Shown: in pieces, positions 7,378 through 15,085 of the stretch
Numbering within the stretch: position 1 is the stretch's first letter
Layout: each line of letters begins with the position of its first letter
Source: an uncultured Blautia sp.
GTDB lineage: Bacteria; Bacillota; Clostridia; Lachnospirales; Lachnospiraceae
DNA: 32,789 bases
NCBI GenBank assembly: GCA_902476765.1
Contig: CABSEJ010000018.1
Location: 1 to 32,789, forward strand
Reading direction: 5' to 3'
Translations under genes and position numbers: made by a program
The notes under the pieces: generated by a model
Told to the model about the DNA's origin: nothing
What the model saw: only the letters and a program-made list of their open reading frames with translations
Databases searched by the model: none

Positions 7378-7775
7378 AGGGATATTACGTTTATGAATAC
7401 TGTAAAAATGTGCATTGGATTTTAAGGAATGAGCCATCTACCTGTCTTAATGCCGGAACTAAGGTAGGAAGATTAGATTTTATCTTGAAAACATATGAAA
7501 TCGACCCAGAAACCCTCTGCCAGTACACTGGGCTGAACGACAAGAACGGTAAGCGGATTTGGGAGAATGATATTGTTACATGTAACCGCAGGGAAAAAGA
7601 GGCAAAATATAAGGTTGTTTGGGACAAGACATATGCGGACTGGAGAATCGAAAAAATAAATGGATTAGGCATTATGCCGATATGCATAGAAGAGGGAAAT
7701 ATGCCTGTATTTGGAAGACATTACAAACGTATTGGCAACATTTTTGACAATCCGGAGCTGTTAAAGGAGGTTTGA
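7323..7775 (+). CDS. YopX family protein
   Basis: A 150-residue protein with the YopX signature: WVEGYYVYEY near residue 18, ETLCQYTGLNDKNGKRIWENDIV at ~63-85 (first 20 residues of which are diagnostic), and a closing GNIFDNPELL. YopX proteins are widespread in Bacillus and Clostridia prophages; the structure is known to be an oligomer but the role is not. The only usable start is GTG 7323, inside the cysteine-rich gene. YopX proteins usually open MREIKFRGKR before the WVEGYYV strand; here the first residues are replaced, so the N-terminus may be slightly truncated or fused. Confidence 0.8.
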   Translation: MQAKRKNWRELQKEYWWVEGYYVYEYCKNVHWILRNEPSTCLNAGTKVGRLDFILKTYEIDPETLCQYTGLNDKNGKRIWENDIVTCNRREKEAKYKVVWDKTYADWRIEKINGLGIMPICIEEGNMPVFGRHYKRIGNIFDNPELLKEV

Positions 7776-7776
7776 C

Positions 7777-7851
7777 ATGTTAGAAACAAATAAAATTGCG
7801 GACATTATGAAAATCCTTGTTGAATATTGTGGAGATTGCGGAGAAAGGTAA
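7777..7851 (+). CDS. 24-residue leader-like peptide
   Basis: ATG 7777 follows a good AAGGAGG (7764-7770) and gives MLETNKIADIMKILVEYCGD plus CGER before TAA, which overlaps the next ATG as TAATG (7849-7853). It is either a tiny phage protein with a CxxC pair or a translational leader feeding the next gene. The strong ribosome site and exact overlap are the only evidence; it could also be the remnant of a longer gene. Confidence 0.4.
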   Translation: MLETNKIADIMKILVEYCGDCGER

Positions 7852-8114
7852 TGGAAATGGAAAATAGATGTATCTCCTGCGGCGATATAATCCCGGAAGG
7901 GAGACAAGTGTGTGAAAGATGTATGAGAGGAGGAGCAAGATTGAACAAAGAAGGATACCCAGACCCAACAGCGGAAGCAGCAGTACATAATGCCGGCAGA
8001 ATCCCAAAGCATATCCGGAGCATATACCGAATGCTGAATGCGGCAGCAGGTGTTTCCGGTTTGGAGATTATAGGATTACGGGATAAAGAGACAGGAAAAG
8101 AATACAGGAGGTGA
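7851..8114 (+). CDS. Zinc-ribbon protein with possible internal start
   Basis: An 87-residue protein starting at ATG 7851 (TAATG overlap). Residues 7-26 form a two-CxxC zinc ribbon (CISC, then CERC). A second segment, NKEGYPDPTAEAAVHNAGRI, looks like the opening of a separate small phage protein family. Between the two lies a perfect AGGAGG (7928-7933) followed 7 bases later by an in-frame TTG at 7941, so a shorter 57-residue product starting there is likely made too. The frame may thus be a natural fusion of two genes or encode nested products. Function unknown. The next gene overlaps its stop region. Confidence 0.6.
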   Translation: MEMENRCISCGDIIPEGRQVCERCMRGGARLNKEGYPDPTAEAAVHNAGRIPKHIRSIYRMLNAAAGVSGLEIIGLRDKETGKEYRR

Positions 8115-8119
8115 TTCCG

Positions 8120-8557
8120 TTGGTGAAAAAGAGGCTCAGGGATATGACTTGGGAAGACTACGGAATATCGAAGAACCGGTACAAAGAATTAAAAGCATTT
8201 TGCTTGCAATATGACGAGAAGAAATCAAAGATTAAATACGGCTTGTCTGCTACGCAATATGACGGACAGCCCAAAGCACACAACACAGGAAGCCAGGTTG
8301 AAAACCAGGCAATAGAAAATGAAATCTATAAAAAGGACTGCGCTATGATAGAGGAGGCGGCAATCAGGGCGAATCCTGAAATATGGAGATACATAGTAAA
8401 ATCTGTCACGCTGGGGCTTCCGTATGAATTTATAGAGTATGATGAAGAACAGGGAAAGATTCCAATGTGCCGGAGAGATTTCTACGGTGTGAGAAAAAAA
8501 TTCTATGGAATTTTAAATCAATTAAAATTGGACCACAAATTGACCGACATTCCATGA
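8120..8557 (+). CDS. Probable late transcription regulator (ArpU/RinA-like position)
   Basis: A 145-residue protein. The frame is open from GTG 8111, but that codon lies within the ribosome site (AGGAGG 8106-8111), so TTG 8120 or GTG 8123 is the likelier start. It opens with LRDMTWEDYGISKNRYKEL and ends with CRRDFYGVRKKFYGILNQL, which reads like a sigma-region-4 or HTH recognition part (compare IPMCRRDF). Proteins of this pattern sit immediately upstream of the packaging genes in clostridial phages, where ArpU/RinA-type activators switch on late transcription. That role is inferred from position and general resemblance; no motif proves it. Confidence 0.5.
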   Translation: MVKKRLRDMTWEDYGISKNRYKELKAFCLQYDEKKSKIKYGLSATQYDGQPKAHNTGSQVENQAIENEIYKKDCAMIEEAAIRANPEIWRYIVKSVTLGLPYEFIEYDEEQGKIPMCRRDFYGVRKKFYGILNQLKLDHKLTDIP

Positions 8558-8799
8558 TATTATGGTACTAGGTTAATCCGAAAGAAACGGAGAACCTCCT
8601 TAAAAGAATGGCAGCAGGGCCAGAAACGGTCTTGCTGTTATTACGGAACATGCCAGATGTATGCAAGACTAGCCGCACTTGCCCTGGGGTGCAACTCCCT
8701 AGTGTTCCGATTCTCCTATATGGAGATACTCCCCCCCAATATATTCTTAACGAAACTCTCTGTAGAAATGCAGGGAGTTTTGGTGTATTATAAATAAAA
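8558..8799 (+). other. Structured intergenic region before DUF2971 gene
   Basis: About 240 bases without a convincing gene. CCG/CGG pairs around AAAGAAA at 8578-8590. GGCAGCAGGGCC pairs with GGTCTTGCTGTT around loop AGAAAC (8610-8639; 12 pairs, several G-U). TCTCC/GGAGA occurs near 8712-8726, followed by seven C's. A terminator-like hairpin closes it (8753-8780). Possible roles are a late promoter region, a packaging site ahead of TerS or a small RNA; none can be proven here. A weak -10-like TATTAT at 8786-8791 might serve the next gene. The frame after the late-regulator stop stays open but has no start with a ribosome site. Confidence 0.35.
8753..8780 (+). terminator. Terminator-like hairpin
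   Basis: AAACTCTCTG (8753-8762) pairs with CAGGGAGTTT (8771-8780), ten pairs with one G-U, around an 8-base loop. The following bases TTTGGTGTATT (overlapping the stem end) are U-rich but without a long T-run, so termination may be weak. It would separate the early operon from the DUF2971 gene. Confidence 0.45.
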
Positions 8800-8820
8800 A
8801 TGTGTTTGGTAGGTCCTGTA

Positions 8821-9732
8821 ATGAATATAGCAAATTATCTAAGTAATTGTTTATTTCGATACCGGAAATTAGAAGGGGAACAAGTTGAGAAGAATATTGA
8901 TGCTCTGAAAGCAAATAGATTATATTTTTCCAAACCTCAATATTTTAATGACCCTTATGATAATCTCATGTTTGTTAATATAAATCAAATGATTCAGGAA
9001 ATGCGTGTGAATTTAGGTTTATTTATGCCCTCATATGTAGAGGGGTTGAAGAAAAGGGATTTACTTATGGGGTCATATAGTGATTTCTTATGGAATTCTA
9101 ATAAAAAGGATAGATTTATCCAAGAATATGAGGGGGCTGTTGTACAGTCTATCAATAAAATAAAAGAACAGACAAAGAATAATTTAAAAATAATTTGTTT
9201 TTCAGAAAATGCCTTGTCAATGCTAATGTGGTCGCATTATGCAGGAAATCATCAAGGGTTTATTGTAGCCTATGATAGAGAAATTATTAAGTGTGCGAAA
9301 ATATATGATGAGCATAAAATGGAACTTACAGAAAAAGCCGTGATAGCGCCAGTGAAATATAAAAATAAACGTGTAGATATGACGGAGGCTATACATAAAC
9401 ATATAAATAAGCATATATTTCCAGGAGAATTAGACGTTAGAAACATTCCTGAATTACCACAAAAAACTCTTAAAGAATTTGTTACTACAAAATCTTTAGA
9501 ATGGGAATATGAAAAAGAAATCAGAATGGTGCCAAGAATTATAGACATAACAAACGAAAGCCCATTTAATTATATTGAGTGCATACCCAAAGCAATAATT
9601 CTAGGAAGCTGTTGTAAAGAAAAATATAAAAACGAATTAGCACATATAGCTAATAAAAAAGGAGTGTCTATTTTCCAAGCATGTATTGAAGATTCAAAAA
9701 ATCAATATGAATTAAAGTTACGGGAAATATAA
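8821..9732 (+). CDS. DUF2971 family accessory protein (possible defence cargo)
   Basis: A 303-residue protein with the DUF2971 pattern: LFRYRKLE near the start, ANRLYFSKPQYFNDPYDN at ~35-52, IICFSENALSMLMWSHYAGN at ~130-150, VKYKNKRVD, KSLEWEYEKEIRMVP at ~225 and AIILGSC near the end. ATG 8821 has GGTAGG 7 bases upstream; the ATG at 8800 lacks a ribosome site. DUF2971 proteins have no settled biochemistry but turn up in prophages and defence neighbourhoods and resemble AbiG-type abortive infection proteins, as I recall. The gene is visibly AT-richer (about 30% GC in a sampled line against low 40s nearby), sits between regulator and terminase, and has hairpins on both sides: a cargo (moron) layout. 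Anti-phage function is inference. Confidence 0.75.
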   Translation: MNIANYLSNCLFRYRKLEGEQVEKNIDALKANRLYFSKPQYFNDPYDNLMFVNINQMIQEMRVNLGLFMPSYVEGLKKRDLLMGSYSDFLWNSNKKDRFIQEYEGAVVQSINKIKEQTKNNLKIICFSENALSMLMWSHYAGNHQGFIVAYDREIIKCAKIYDEHKMELTEKAVIAPVKYKNKRVDMTEAIHKHINKHIFPGELDVRNIPELPQKTLKEFVTTKSLEWEYEKEIRMVPRIIDITNESPFNYIECIPKAIILGSCCKEKYKNELAHIANKKGVSIFQACIEDSKNQYELKLREI

Positions 9733-9736
9733 GGAG

Positions 9737-9763
9737 GCACCCACACCAGGGTGCTTTTTATTT
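9737..9763 (+). terminator. Rho-independent terminator after DUF2971 gene
   Basis: GCACCC (9737-9742) and GGGTGC (9749-9754) form a 6-bp stem with loop ACACCA, followed by TTTTTATTT. It begins 4 bases after the DUF2971 stop codon. It also lies just upstream of the terminase operon, so late transcripts from further upstream would have to read through it. Confidence 0.8.
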
Positions 9764-9792
9764 ACAAAACGACGAAAAGGAAGGTGAGGTGA

Positions 9793-10470
9793 TTGTCACG
9801 AAGACCTGATAAAAGAATAGACGAGGCAAAGCAGATGTTCTTACAGGGCATGAAGTTAGTTGAGATTGCAAGTCAACTAAATCTGCCGGAAGGAACTGTG
9901 CGTAGCTGGAAGAATAGATATAACTGGGATTGCAACGTTGCAAATAATAAACGCAACGTTGCGGAAAGAAAACGGGGAGGACAGCCTGGCAATAAAAATG
10001 CCACCGGCCCTCCTGGAAATAAAAACGCAGAGAAGTATGGATTCTTCTCCAAGTATCTCCCTGAAGAAACCAGGGAGATTTTTTCTGCCATTTCTGAGGC
10101 GGACCCTTTAGACCTTCTCTGGCACCAAATACAGATTGCTTATGCTGCCATTATCCGGGCCCAGAAAATTGCTTATGTAAAGGACCAGGAGGATAAGACT
10201 GTTGAAAAAGTGGAAGAAAAAGAAGGCAACGTGTTTGGAGAGCGCTGGGAGGTGCAGCAAGCCTGGGACAAACAGAATGAATTTTTAAAGGCCCAAGCTA
10301 GGGCCCAGGCAGAACTGAGGTCCCTGATTAAACAGTATGATGAAATGCTGCATAAGAACTGGGAGCTTGCTTCTGAGGAACAGAGGGCTAGGATTGATGT
10401 TCTTAAACAAAAAAGCAGCAATCTACAGGAAGAAGAGGACGGTGTGACGATAATCAATGACGTGCAATGA
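9793..10470 (+). CDS. terS: Terminase small subunit (PBSX-type)
   Basis: A 225-residue protein starting at TTG 9793 after AAGGTGAGGTG. Residues ~1-45 hold a helix-turn-helix (KRIDEAKQMFLQGMKLVEIA, then SQLNLPEGTVRSWKNRYNWD) typical of PBSX-type small terminases that recognise the packaging site. Next come a Gly/Asn-rich linker (GGQPGNKNATGPPGNKNAEK, the hallmark of this family) and a helical oligomerisation part. The C-terminus is Gln/Glu-rich. It binds phage DNA and hands it to the large subunit, whose gene overlaps its end by 14 bases. The length is normal. Confidence 0.9.
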   Translation: MSRRPDKRIDEAKQMFLQGMKLVEIASQLNLPEGTVRSWKNRYNWDCNVANNKRNVAERKRGGQPGNKNATGPPGNKNAEKYGFFSKYLPEETREIFSAISEADPLDLLWHQIQIAYAAIIRAQKIAYVKDQEDKTVEKVEEKEGNVFGERWEVQQAWDKQNEFLKAQARAQAELRSLIKQYDEMLHKNWELASEEQRARIDVLKQKSSNLQEEEDGVTIINDVQ

Positions 10471-11809
10471 AGTGAAAATATCAGAACTCATTATTCCAAA
10501 ATATCATAGCATATTTAACGATAAGCGCACCCGTCATATCATTCTGACATCTGGAAGAGCTGGCACAAAGTCCAGTTATGCGGCCATCCGGGCGGATTAT
10601 CAGATTGTGGCAGATGCTCATAGCTCGGTGGTAGTTCTTAGAAAACATCACAATAAGCTTCGAAAGACTGTATACAAAGAAATGCTGCGAGGAATTGGCC
10701 GGCTGAAGATTAAGAAAAAAGCCTTTACAATTACCAAGTCTCCAATGGAAATCAAATACAACAAAACAGGAGCTACAATATATTTCTCCGGTTCTGACGG
10801 TATTGACGATACGAAAGGCATCATAGATGAGGATAAGCCTATAAAACTGGTAATCCTGGATGAGCTTACAGAGTTTTTTGAGGATGGAGAGGGCGAAGAC
10901 GAGCTTCAGAACATAGAGGCAACCTTTATCCGTGGCAATGACTCTGGATTCCAGATGATTTACCTGTATAACCCACCAAAAAATCCCAATGCACCTATAA
11001 ACCAGTGGTGCAAAAAGATGGAGCAAAGGCCGGATTGTGTCCATATCCACACAGACTACCGGGATGTGCCAGAGGATTGGCTGGGAAAAGACTTGGTAGA
11101 ATCTGCAGAGCTTATGAAGCAACTGGATGAGAAGCAGTATAACTGGGTATGGCTGGGACTTGCTACGGGTGTAGACGATTTAATTTACTATATGTTCTCT
11201 GCCCAGAAGCATTTATACAATGCAGAAGAGTATCTAGATGAAGAAAAGAAAGCTATCGGAGAAATCGGTATAGGTGTGGACTACGGACAGAAAAACCCAA
11301 CGGTATTTGAGGCCTTCGGCATAGATTATCAAAGACAGGTGCTAAGAGGCCTTGATGAGTATTATTACAGCGGCAGGGATGAGGGAAAGCAGAAATCTCC
11401 GTCAGAATATGCCCAGGACATGAAAGGTTTTTGTGAAAATCTGGAAAAGGAATACAATCGTGTGGTCAGTTATATCTACATAGACCCTTCGGCAGCAGGA
11501 CTGATTGAAGAGATACGGAGAGTTGTCCCTCATATTCCGGTAGTTCCGGCACAGAATGATGTGAAACTGGGCATTAGCCGGGTGCAGAAACTGTTTTCTT
11601 TCATGAAAATCTTAATCAGCAGCAAGCAGCCAATGCTTATAAAAGAGTTGGGGCTTTACCAATATGATGAAAAGAGTATAAAAAGAGGAATTGAAATTCC
11701 TGTAAAGGAGAATGACCATTGCTGTGACGGCAGCAGGTATCTTTGTATGGGAATGTGGAACTTGATTCAATATATGCTTCCGCCAATAGAAAGGGGTGAT
11801 ACAAATTGA
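10457..11809 (+). CDS. terL: Terminase large subunit (PBSX family)
   Basis: A 450-residue protein combining the packaging ATPase and the RNase-H-like nuclease. The ATPase part shows a Walker A-like SGRAGTKSS at residues 32-40, ATIYFSGSDGIDD, and Walker B VILDELTEFF at ~131-140. The nuclease part begins near GVDYGQKNPTVFE at ~273, with further acidic motif YIDPSAAGL at ~344. Length and motif order fit the PBSX-type terminase. It powers DNA entry through the portal encoded next and cuts the concatemer. The start ATG overlaps terS; the stop overlaps the portal TTG start. Confidence 0.95.
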   Translation: MTCNEVKISELIIPKYHSIFNDKRTRHIILTSGRAGTKSSYAAIRADYQIVADAHSSVVVLRKHHNKLRKTVYKEMLRGIGRLKIKKKAFTITKSPMEIKYNKTGATIYFSGSDGIDDTKGIIDEDKPIKLVILDELTEFFEDGEGEDELQNIEATFIRGNDSGFQMIYLYNPPKNPNAPINQWCKKMEQRPDCVHIHTDYRDVPEDWLGKDLVESAELMKQLDEKQYNWVWLGLATGVDDLIYYMFSAQKHLYNAEEYLDEEKKAIGEIGIGVDYGQKNPTVFEAFGIDYQRQVLRGLDEYYYSGRDEGKQKSPSEYAQDMKGFCENLEKEYNRVVSYIYIDPSAAGLIEEIRRVVPHIPVVPAQNDVKLGISRVQKLFSFMKILISSKQPMLIKELGLYQYDEKSIKRGIEIPVKENDHCCDGSRYLCMGMWNLIQYMLPPIERGDTN

Positions 11810-13188
11810 TACAGTACAGCAATATACAGAAAGCCATGGGAGTGGACATTGCAGTATCTCACAAGATGGCGAGAAAAATTTATCAGTGGTCAAAGATGTA
11901 CATCAATGAAGCACCATGGCTGAATGATGAAGTGCGGAGCCTGAATCTTCCGGCAGCAATATGCTCTGAAATGGCAAGGCTTGTTACCATGGAGTCAGAA
12001 ATCAGCATTACCGGAAGTGAACGGGCGGAATACATAGGAGGCAGCCTGAAAAATTTCTTCAGTGAACTGATAAATTATACAGAGTATGCCTGCAGTGCTG
12101 GGGGGATTGTGTTTAAGCCATATCTGTCCGGAAAGGGAATCGAAGTGGACATAGTGAAAGCAGGAGATTTCTTTCCGGTAGAATTTGATAGTGCAGGAGA
12201 TGTGACAGCGGCAATCTTCCCGGAATTTAAGCGACAGGGAAAGAATCTTTATATTAGGTTAGAGTATCAGGCTTTGAAAGGAGATACTTATACTATCATC
12301 AATAAGGCATTTGTCAGCAGAAAAGCGTTGGTAAAAACAGATAACATTATCAACCTGGGGCAGGAAATAAGATTAGAGGAAGTAGAAGAATGGAAAGACC
12401 TGGAGCCATATGTGGAATTGCATGGGGCAGACAGAAAGCTGTTTTCATACTTTAAAATTCCTCTTGCGAACAATATTGATACCAGCTCGCCATTGGGAGT
12501 GTCCGTGTTTGCAAGGGCAGTCAATTTAATCAGAGATGCGGATGAACAGTATGGGGCGACTCTTTGGGAATTCCGAAGCAAGGAAACAGCAATCCAGGCA
12601 GCAGACGAGTTTTTCCGCAGAACCCGTTCAGGTGAAGTAGTGCTGCCGAAAGGGAAGGAAAGATTGTACCGGGCTATGGGGCCGGGAATTTTGGACAGCA
12701 AAGGCAGTCCGTTTTTTAATGCCTATTCTCCGGAAATCCGTGACCAGAGTTTTTTTAATGGATATAACCGGATTATCCAGAAGATAGAGTTTAATTGCGG
12801 ACTTGCTTATGGAACCTTGTCAGACCCACAGGTAGTAGACAAGACAGCTGAGGAGATTATCTCCAGCAAACAAAGGTCTTATTCTACGGTTAAGAGTATA
12901 CAGAGAAGCCTTGGAAGCGCTATAGAGAATCTGGTAGCAGCTATAGATGCCTGGCTGACTATAGACGGTAATATCCAGGAAGGAAGAATAGATGTTTCCT
13001 GTAATTGGGATGATTCCTTAATCGTAGATAAAAAATACGAGACAGAGCAGCTGAGGGCTGATTACAGTATGGGGGTGATTAGTGCGGTGGAGTATCGAAT
13101 GAAGCGGTTTCATGAGACCGAAGAGCAGGCCATAGAAGCCCTTAGAAAGATTGCGGAGTTTGACCCGGAAGCTGGGGCAGGTGAATAA
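11806..13188 (+). CDS. Portal protein (SPP1 Gp6-like)
   Basis: A 460-residue protein with a TTG start overlapping the TerL stop. Features of the SPP1-type portal family: AICSEMARLVTMESEISITG near residue 45, PLGVSVFARAVNLIRDADEQ near residue 227, and FFNGYNRIIQKIEFNCGLAYGTLSDP near residue 315, followed by TAEEIISSKQRSY. Portals form the dodecameric ring at the capsid vertex for DNA entry and exit. It is followed after 2 bases by the minor capsid gene, the standard order in this type of head cassette. The call is solid from sequence pattern and position. Confidence 0.9.
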   Translation: MIQYSNIQKAMGVDIAVSHKMARKIYQWSKMYINEAPWLNDEVRSLNLPAAICSEMARLVTMESEISITGSERAEYIGGSLKNFFSELINYTEYACSAGGIVFKPYLSGKGIEVDIVKAGDFFPVEFDSAGDVTAAIFPEFKRQGKNLYIRLEYQALKGDTYTIINKAFVSRKALVKTDNIINLGQEIRLEEVEEWKDLEPYVELHGADRKLFSYFKIPLANNIDTSSPLGVSVFARAVNLIRDADEQYGATLWEFRSKETAIQAADEFFRRTRSGEVVLPKGKERLYRAMGPGILDSKGSPFFNAYSPEIRDQSFFNGYNRIIQKIEFNCGLAYGTLSDPQVVDKTAEEIISSKQRSYSTVKSIQRSLGSAIENLVAAIDAWLTIDGNIQEGRIDVSCNWDDSLIVDKKYETEQLRADYSMGVISAVEYRMKRFHETEEQAIEALRKIAEFDPEAGAGE

Positions 13189-13190
13189 TT

Positions 13191-14807
13191 ATGACACCGG
13201 AACAAAAGGGAAGCTTGTCTTTGCAGGTGGAAAAGCTGTTCTATGACCTTCAGGACCGTATATTTTCAGACATTGTTCGGAGAATAAAGAAAACCGGGAA
13301 GATAACAAGTACGGCCGATTATCAGATTCAAAAGCTGCGGATTCTGGGAAACAGCACAGAATTTATTGAACAGGAGCTAAAGAAAACGCTTGATTTGAGC
13401 TACCCGGAAATATGGGCGCTGTATGACCAGGTGGCAGAATGGGAATATGTGCGGTACAAAGATGCATATGAGCAAATCAATGGGAATTTTGTTCCACTGG
13501 AAGATAATGAGCAAATTCAGCAGTGGTCTCAGGCAATAGTAAGCCAGACAAACAATGAGATTAAAAATTTGACACAGTCTTTGGGTATGACTGTAGACAT
13601 GGGCAGAGGGAAGAAAGTCTTTACTCCCTTGGCGGAGTATTACCAGAGATATCTGGACAGAGCCTGTCTGGATATTGTTACAGGAGCTTTTGATTACAAT
13701 ACAGTTCTGCGGCGAGTAGTCAAGGAAATGGCTGCATCCGATATTAGGATAGTGGATTATGCTTCTGGCTGGAGCAATCGTGCCCCTGTAGCGGCCAGAA
13801 GAGCAATTATGACGGGAGTTTCCCAGTTAAGTGCCAAAATAAATGAACAGATTGCCAGGGAGCTGAAGACAGATACCTATGAGGTGACTTGGCATGCCGG
13901 ACACCGGCCTTCCCATTGGTGGGGAGGAAATGTATATACATACCAGGAACTAAAGGATGTTTGCCATTTGGGTGAGGGAGACGGGCTTTGTGGGTGGAAT
14001 TGCCGCCACAGCTATTTAGTATTCATCCCCGGATACGCGGTCAGAACTTACGCACCAGAACAGCTCCGAGAACTGGAAGAAAAGGAAAAAAGAAGCATTC
14101 AATACCAGGGTAAAAGTTATACTCCTTACGAAGCCTCTCAAAAACAGCGGCAGTTAGAGACCAAAATGAGGGAGCAGAGAGCAAACGTAAAGTACCTGAA
14201 AGAAGGCGGTGCGGCATCAGAAGATGTTATGGCGGCTAGAGGGAAATATCTTAATACACTCCATCAATACCAGGCTTTTTCAAAGAAGATGGGGCTTCCA
14301 GAACAAATGGAAAGAGTTTATATGGACGGATTGGGAAGAGTAGCTCCGGGAAGAAGTCTAAAAAATTTGTTTTCAAGCCAAAAGAGTTCTGGTAAAATAA
14401 AAGAAAAACTAAGAATACCGCAAGTCCCAGCCAGTAATATTTCTAAGAAAGTAGAATCTGGAGAATACTCATTGAAATTAAGCACGCAGCAATATGATAA
14501 GCATATATTTGGGACAAAGAAGTATGTAGAGTATAGGCAGTCCAGGGAGGCAAAAGGCGGAAATCCTCAAAGCCATATTACAGTAAGTGCCACAGAAGTT
14601 CAGGAAATCATCCGAAAAAAACATGGTACAGGTATCGTGAGAGTAGACAGAGCAGGAAATCCTTCTAATGTTGAGCTTATAACTTGCGACAAAGTAATTG
14701 GACAATATTATGCAAAAGGAGAATTTCATGATACGAAGAAAGCAGCTCTCCATTATTCGAAGAAAGGCACGCATTTAGTTCCGATTAGAGGTGACAATTA
14801 TGATTAA
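13191..14807 (+). CDS. Minor capsid protein fused to toxin type 50-like domain
   Basis: A 538-residue protein. Residues ~1-285 match the phage minor capsid type 2 / MuF-like family: RRAIMTGVSQLSAKINEQIA, then VTWHAGHRPSHWWGGNVYTY, GEGDGLCGWNCRHSYLVFIPG. A coiled linker runs to ~400. Residues ~420-538 are a separate domain resembling polymorphic toxin type 50 (Ntox50): YDKHIFGTKKY (H438), HITVSATEVQEI, GTGIVRVDRAG, CDKVIG and finally ALHYSKKGTHLVP (H521, H528). MuF-type fusions to C-terminal toxins are known in temperate phages of Firmicutes and may be delivered with the virion. Nuclease activity is inferred. The downstream gene overlaps by 8 bases and could be the immunity gene. The capsid part is sure; the toxin call is good but unchecked. 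Confidence 0.82.
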   Translation: MTPEQKGSLSLQVEKLFYDLQDRIFSDIVRRIKKTGKITSTADYQIQKLRILGNSTEFIEQELKKTLDLSYPEIWALYDQVAEWEYVRYKDAYEQINGNFVPLEDNEQIQQWSQAIVSQTNNEIKNLTQSLGMTVDMGRGKKVFTPLAEYYQRYLDRACLDIVTGAFDYNTVLRRVVKEMAASDIRIVDYASGWSNRAPVAARRAIMTGVSQLSAKINEQIARELKTDTYEVTWHAGHRPSHWWGGNVYTYQELKDVCHLGEGDGLCGWNCRHSYLVFIPGYAVRTYAPEQLRELEEKEKRSIQYQGKSYTPYEASQKQRQLETKMREQRANVKYLKEGGAASEDVMAARGKYLNTLHQYQAFSKKMGLPEQMERVYMDGLGRVAPGRSLKNLFSSQKSSGKIKEKLRIPQVPASNISKKVESGEYSLKLSTQQYDKHIFGTKKYVEYRQSREAKGGNPQSHITVSATEVQEIIRKKHGTGIVRVDRAGNPSNVELITCDKVIGQYYAKGEFHDTKKAALHYSKKGTHLVPIRGDNYD

Positions 14808-15027
14808 CATATGGGATTATCAGGAAATAGAAGGAAAAGTAAAGGTTACCTGTATAGACGGACAGGTAATTATTGGAAATATGGGTGATGTCAATGATGC
14901 AGAAGACGAGGCCGAGGGCGGCTTAACAGAAGACAGTATTGATATTTATAAAGATGGGAGGATTATATGTATCCCACAAAGTGAGATAGCGTCTATTGAA
15001 GTGTTATCAGACGAATATTTAAAGTAG
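14800..15027 (+). CDS. Small acidic Sm-like protein, candidate immunity protein
   Basis: A 75-residue, strongly acidic protein. ATG 14800 lies 6 bases after AGAGGTG and inside the end of the minor capsid gene; GTG 14791 overlaps the ribosome site. Hydrophobic strands alternate with turns (EGKVKVTCIDGQVIIGNMGD, DSIDIYKDGRIICIP, EIASIEVL), a layout like the small Sm/LSm-fold proteins with a conserved DG-x-x-x-x-G turn. Its overlap with a toxin-tailed gene, acidity and a terminator right after it suit a cognate immunity protein that blocks the toxin-like domain in the host. This is inference; a head-assembly role is the alternative. Confidence 0.6.
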   Translation: MINIWDYQEIEGKVKVTCIDGQVIIGNMGDVNDAEDEAEGGLTEDSIDIYKDGRIICIPQSEIASIEVLSDEYLK

Positions 15028-15028
15028 A

Positions 15029-15061
15029 TACCACCAGTCATAAATGGCCGGTGGTATTTTT
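15029..15061 (+). terminator. Rho-independent terminator
   Basis: TACCACC (15029-15035) and GGTGGTA (15050-15056) form a stem, followed by TTTTTAT. It directly follows the candidate immunity gene stop and closes the minor-capsid/immunity unit. Confidence 0.75.
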
Positions 15062-15080
15062 ATACCCATTTTTAAGGAGA
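15057..15080 (+). repeat. Junction repeat, copy 1
   Basis: A 24-bp segment: T5, ATACCC, ATTTTTAAGGAGA. It joins the terminator T-run to the ribosome site of the next gene. Copy 2 (22061-22084) matches at 23 of 24 positions and copy 3 (23595-23618) at 20 of 24. Confidence 0.6.
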
Positions 15081-15085
15081 TGGCA

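Noticed and set aside
8608..8793. 61-codon plus-strand open frame
   Set aside because: It lies in the structured intergenic stretch, has no ribosome site and a Pro/Leu/Cys-rich sequence unlike the other phage proteins.
8558..8793. Stop-codon readthrough of the late regulator
   Set aside because: The same frame stays open ~79 codons past TGA 8555, but no recoding signal is visible and the sequence forms stems better explained as noncoding.
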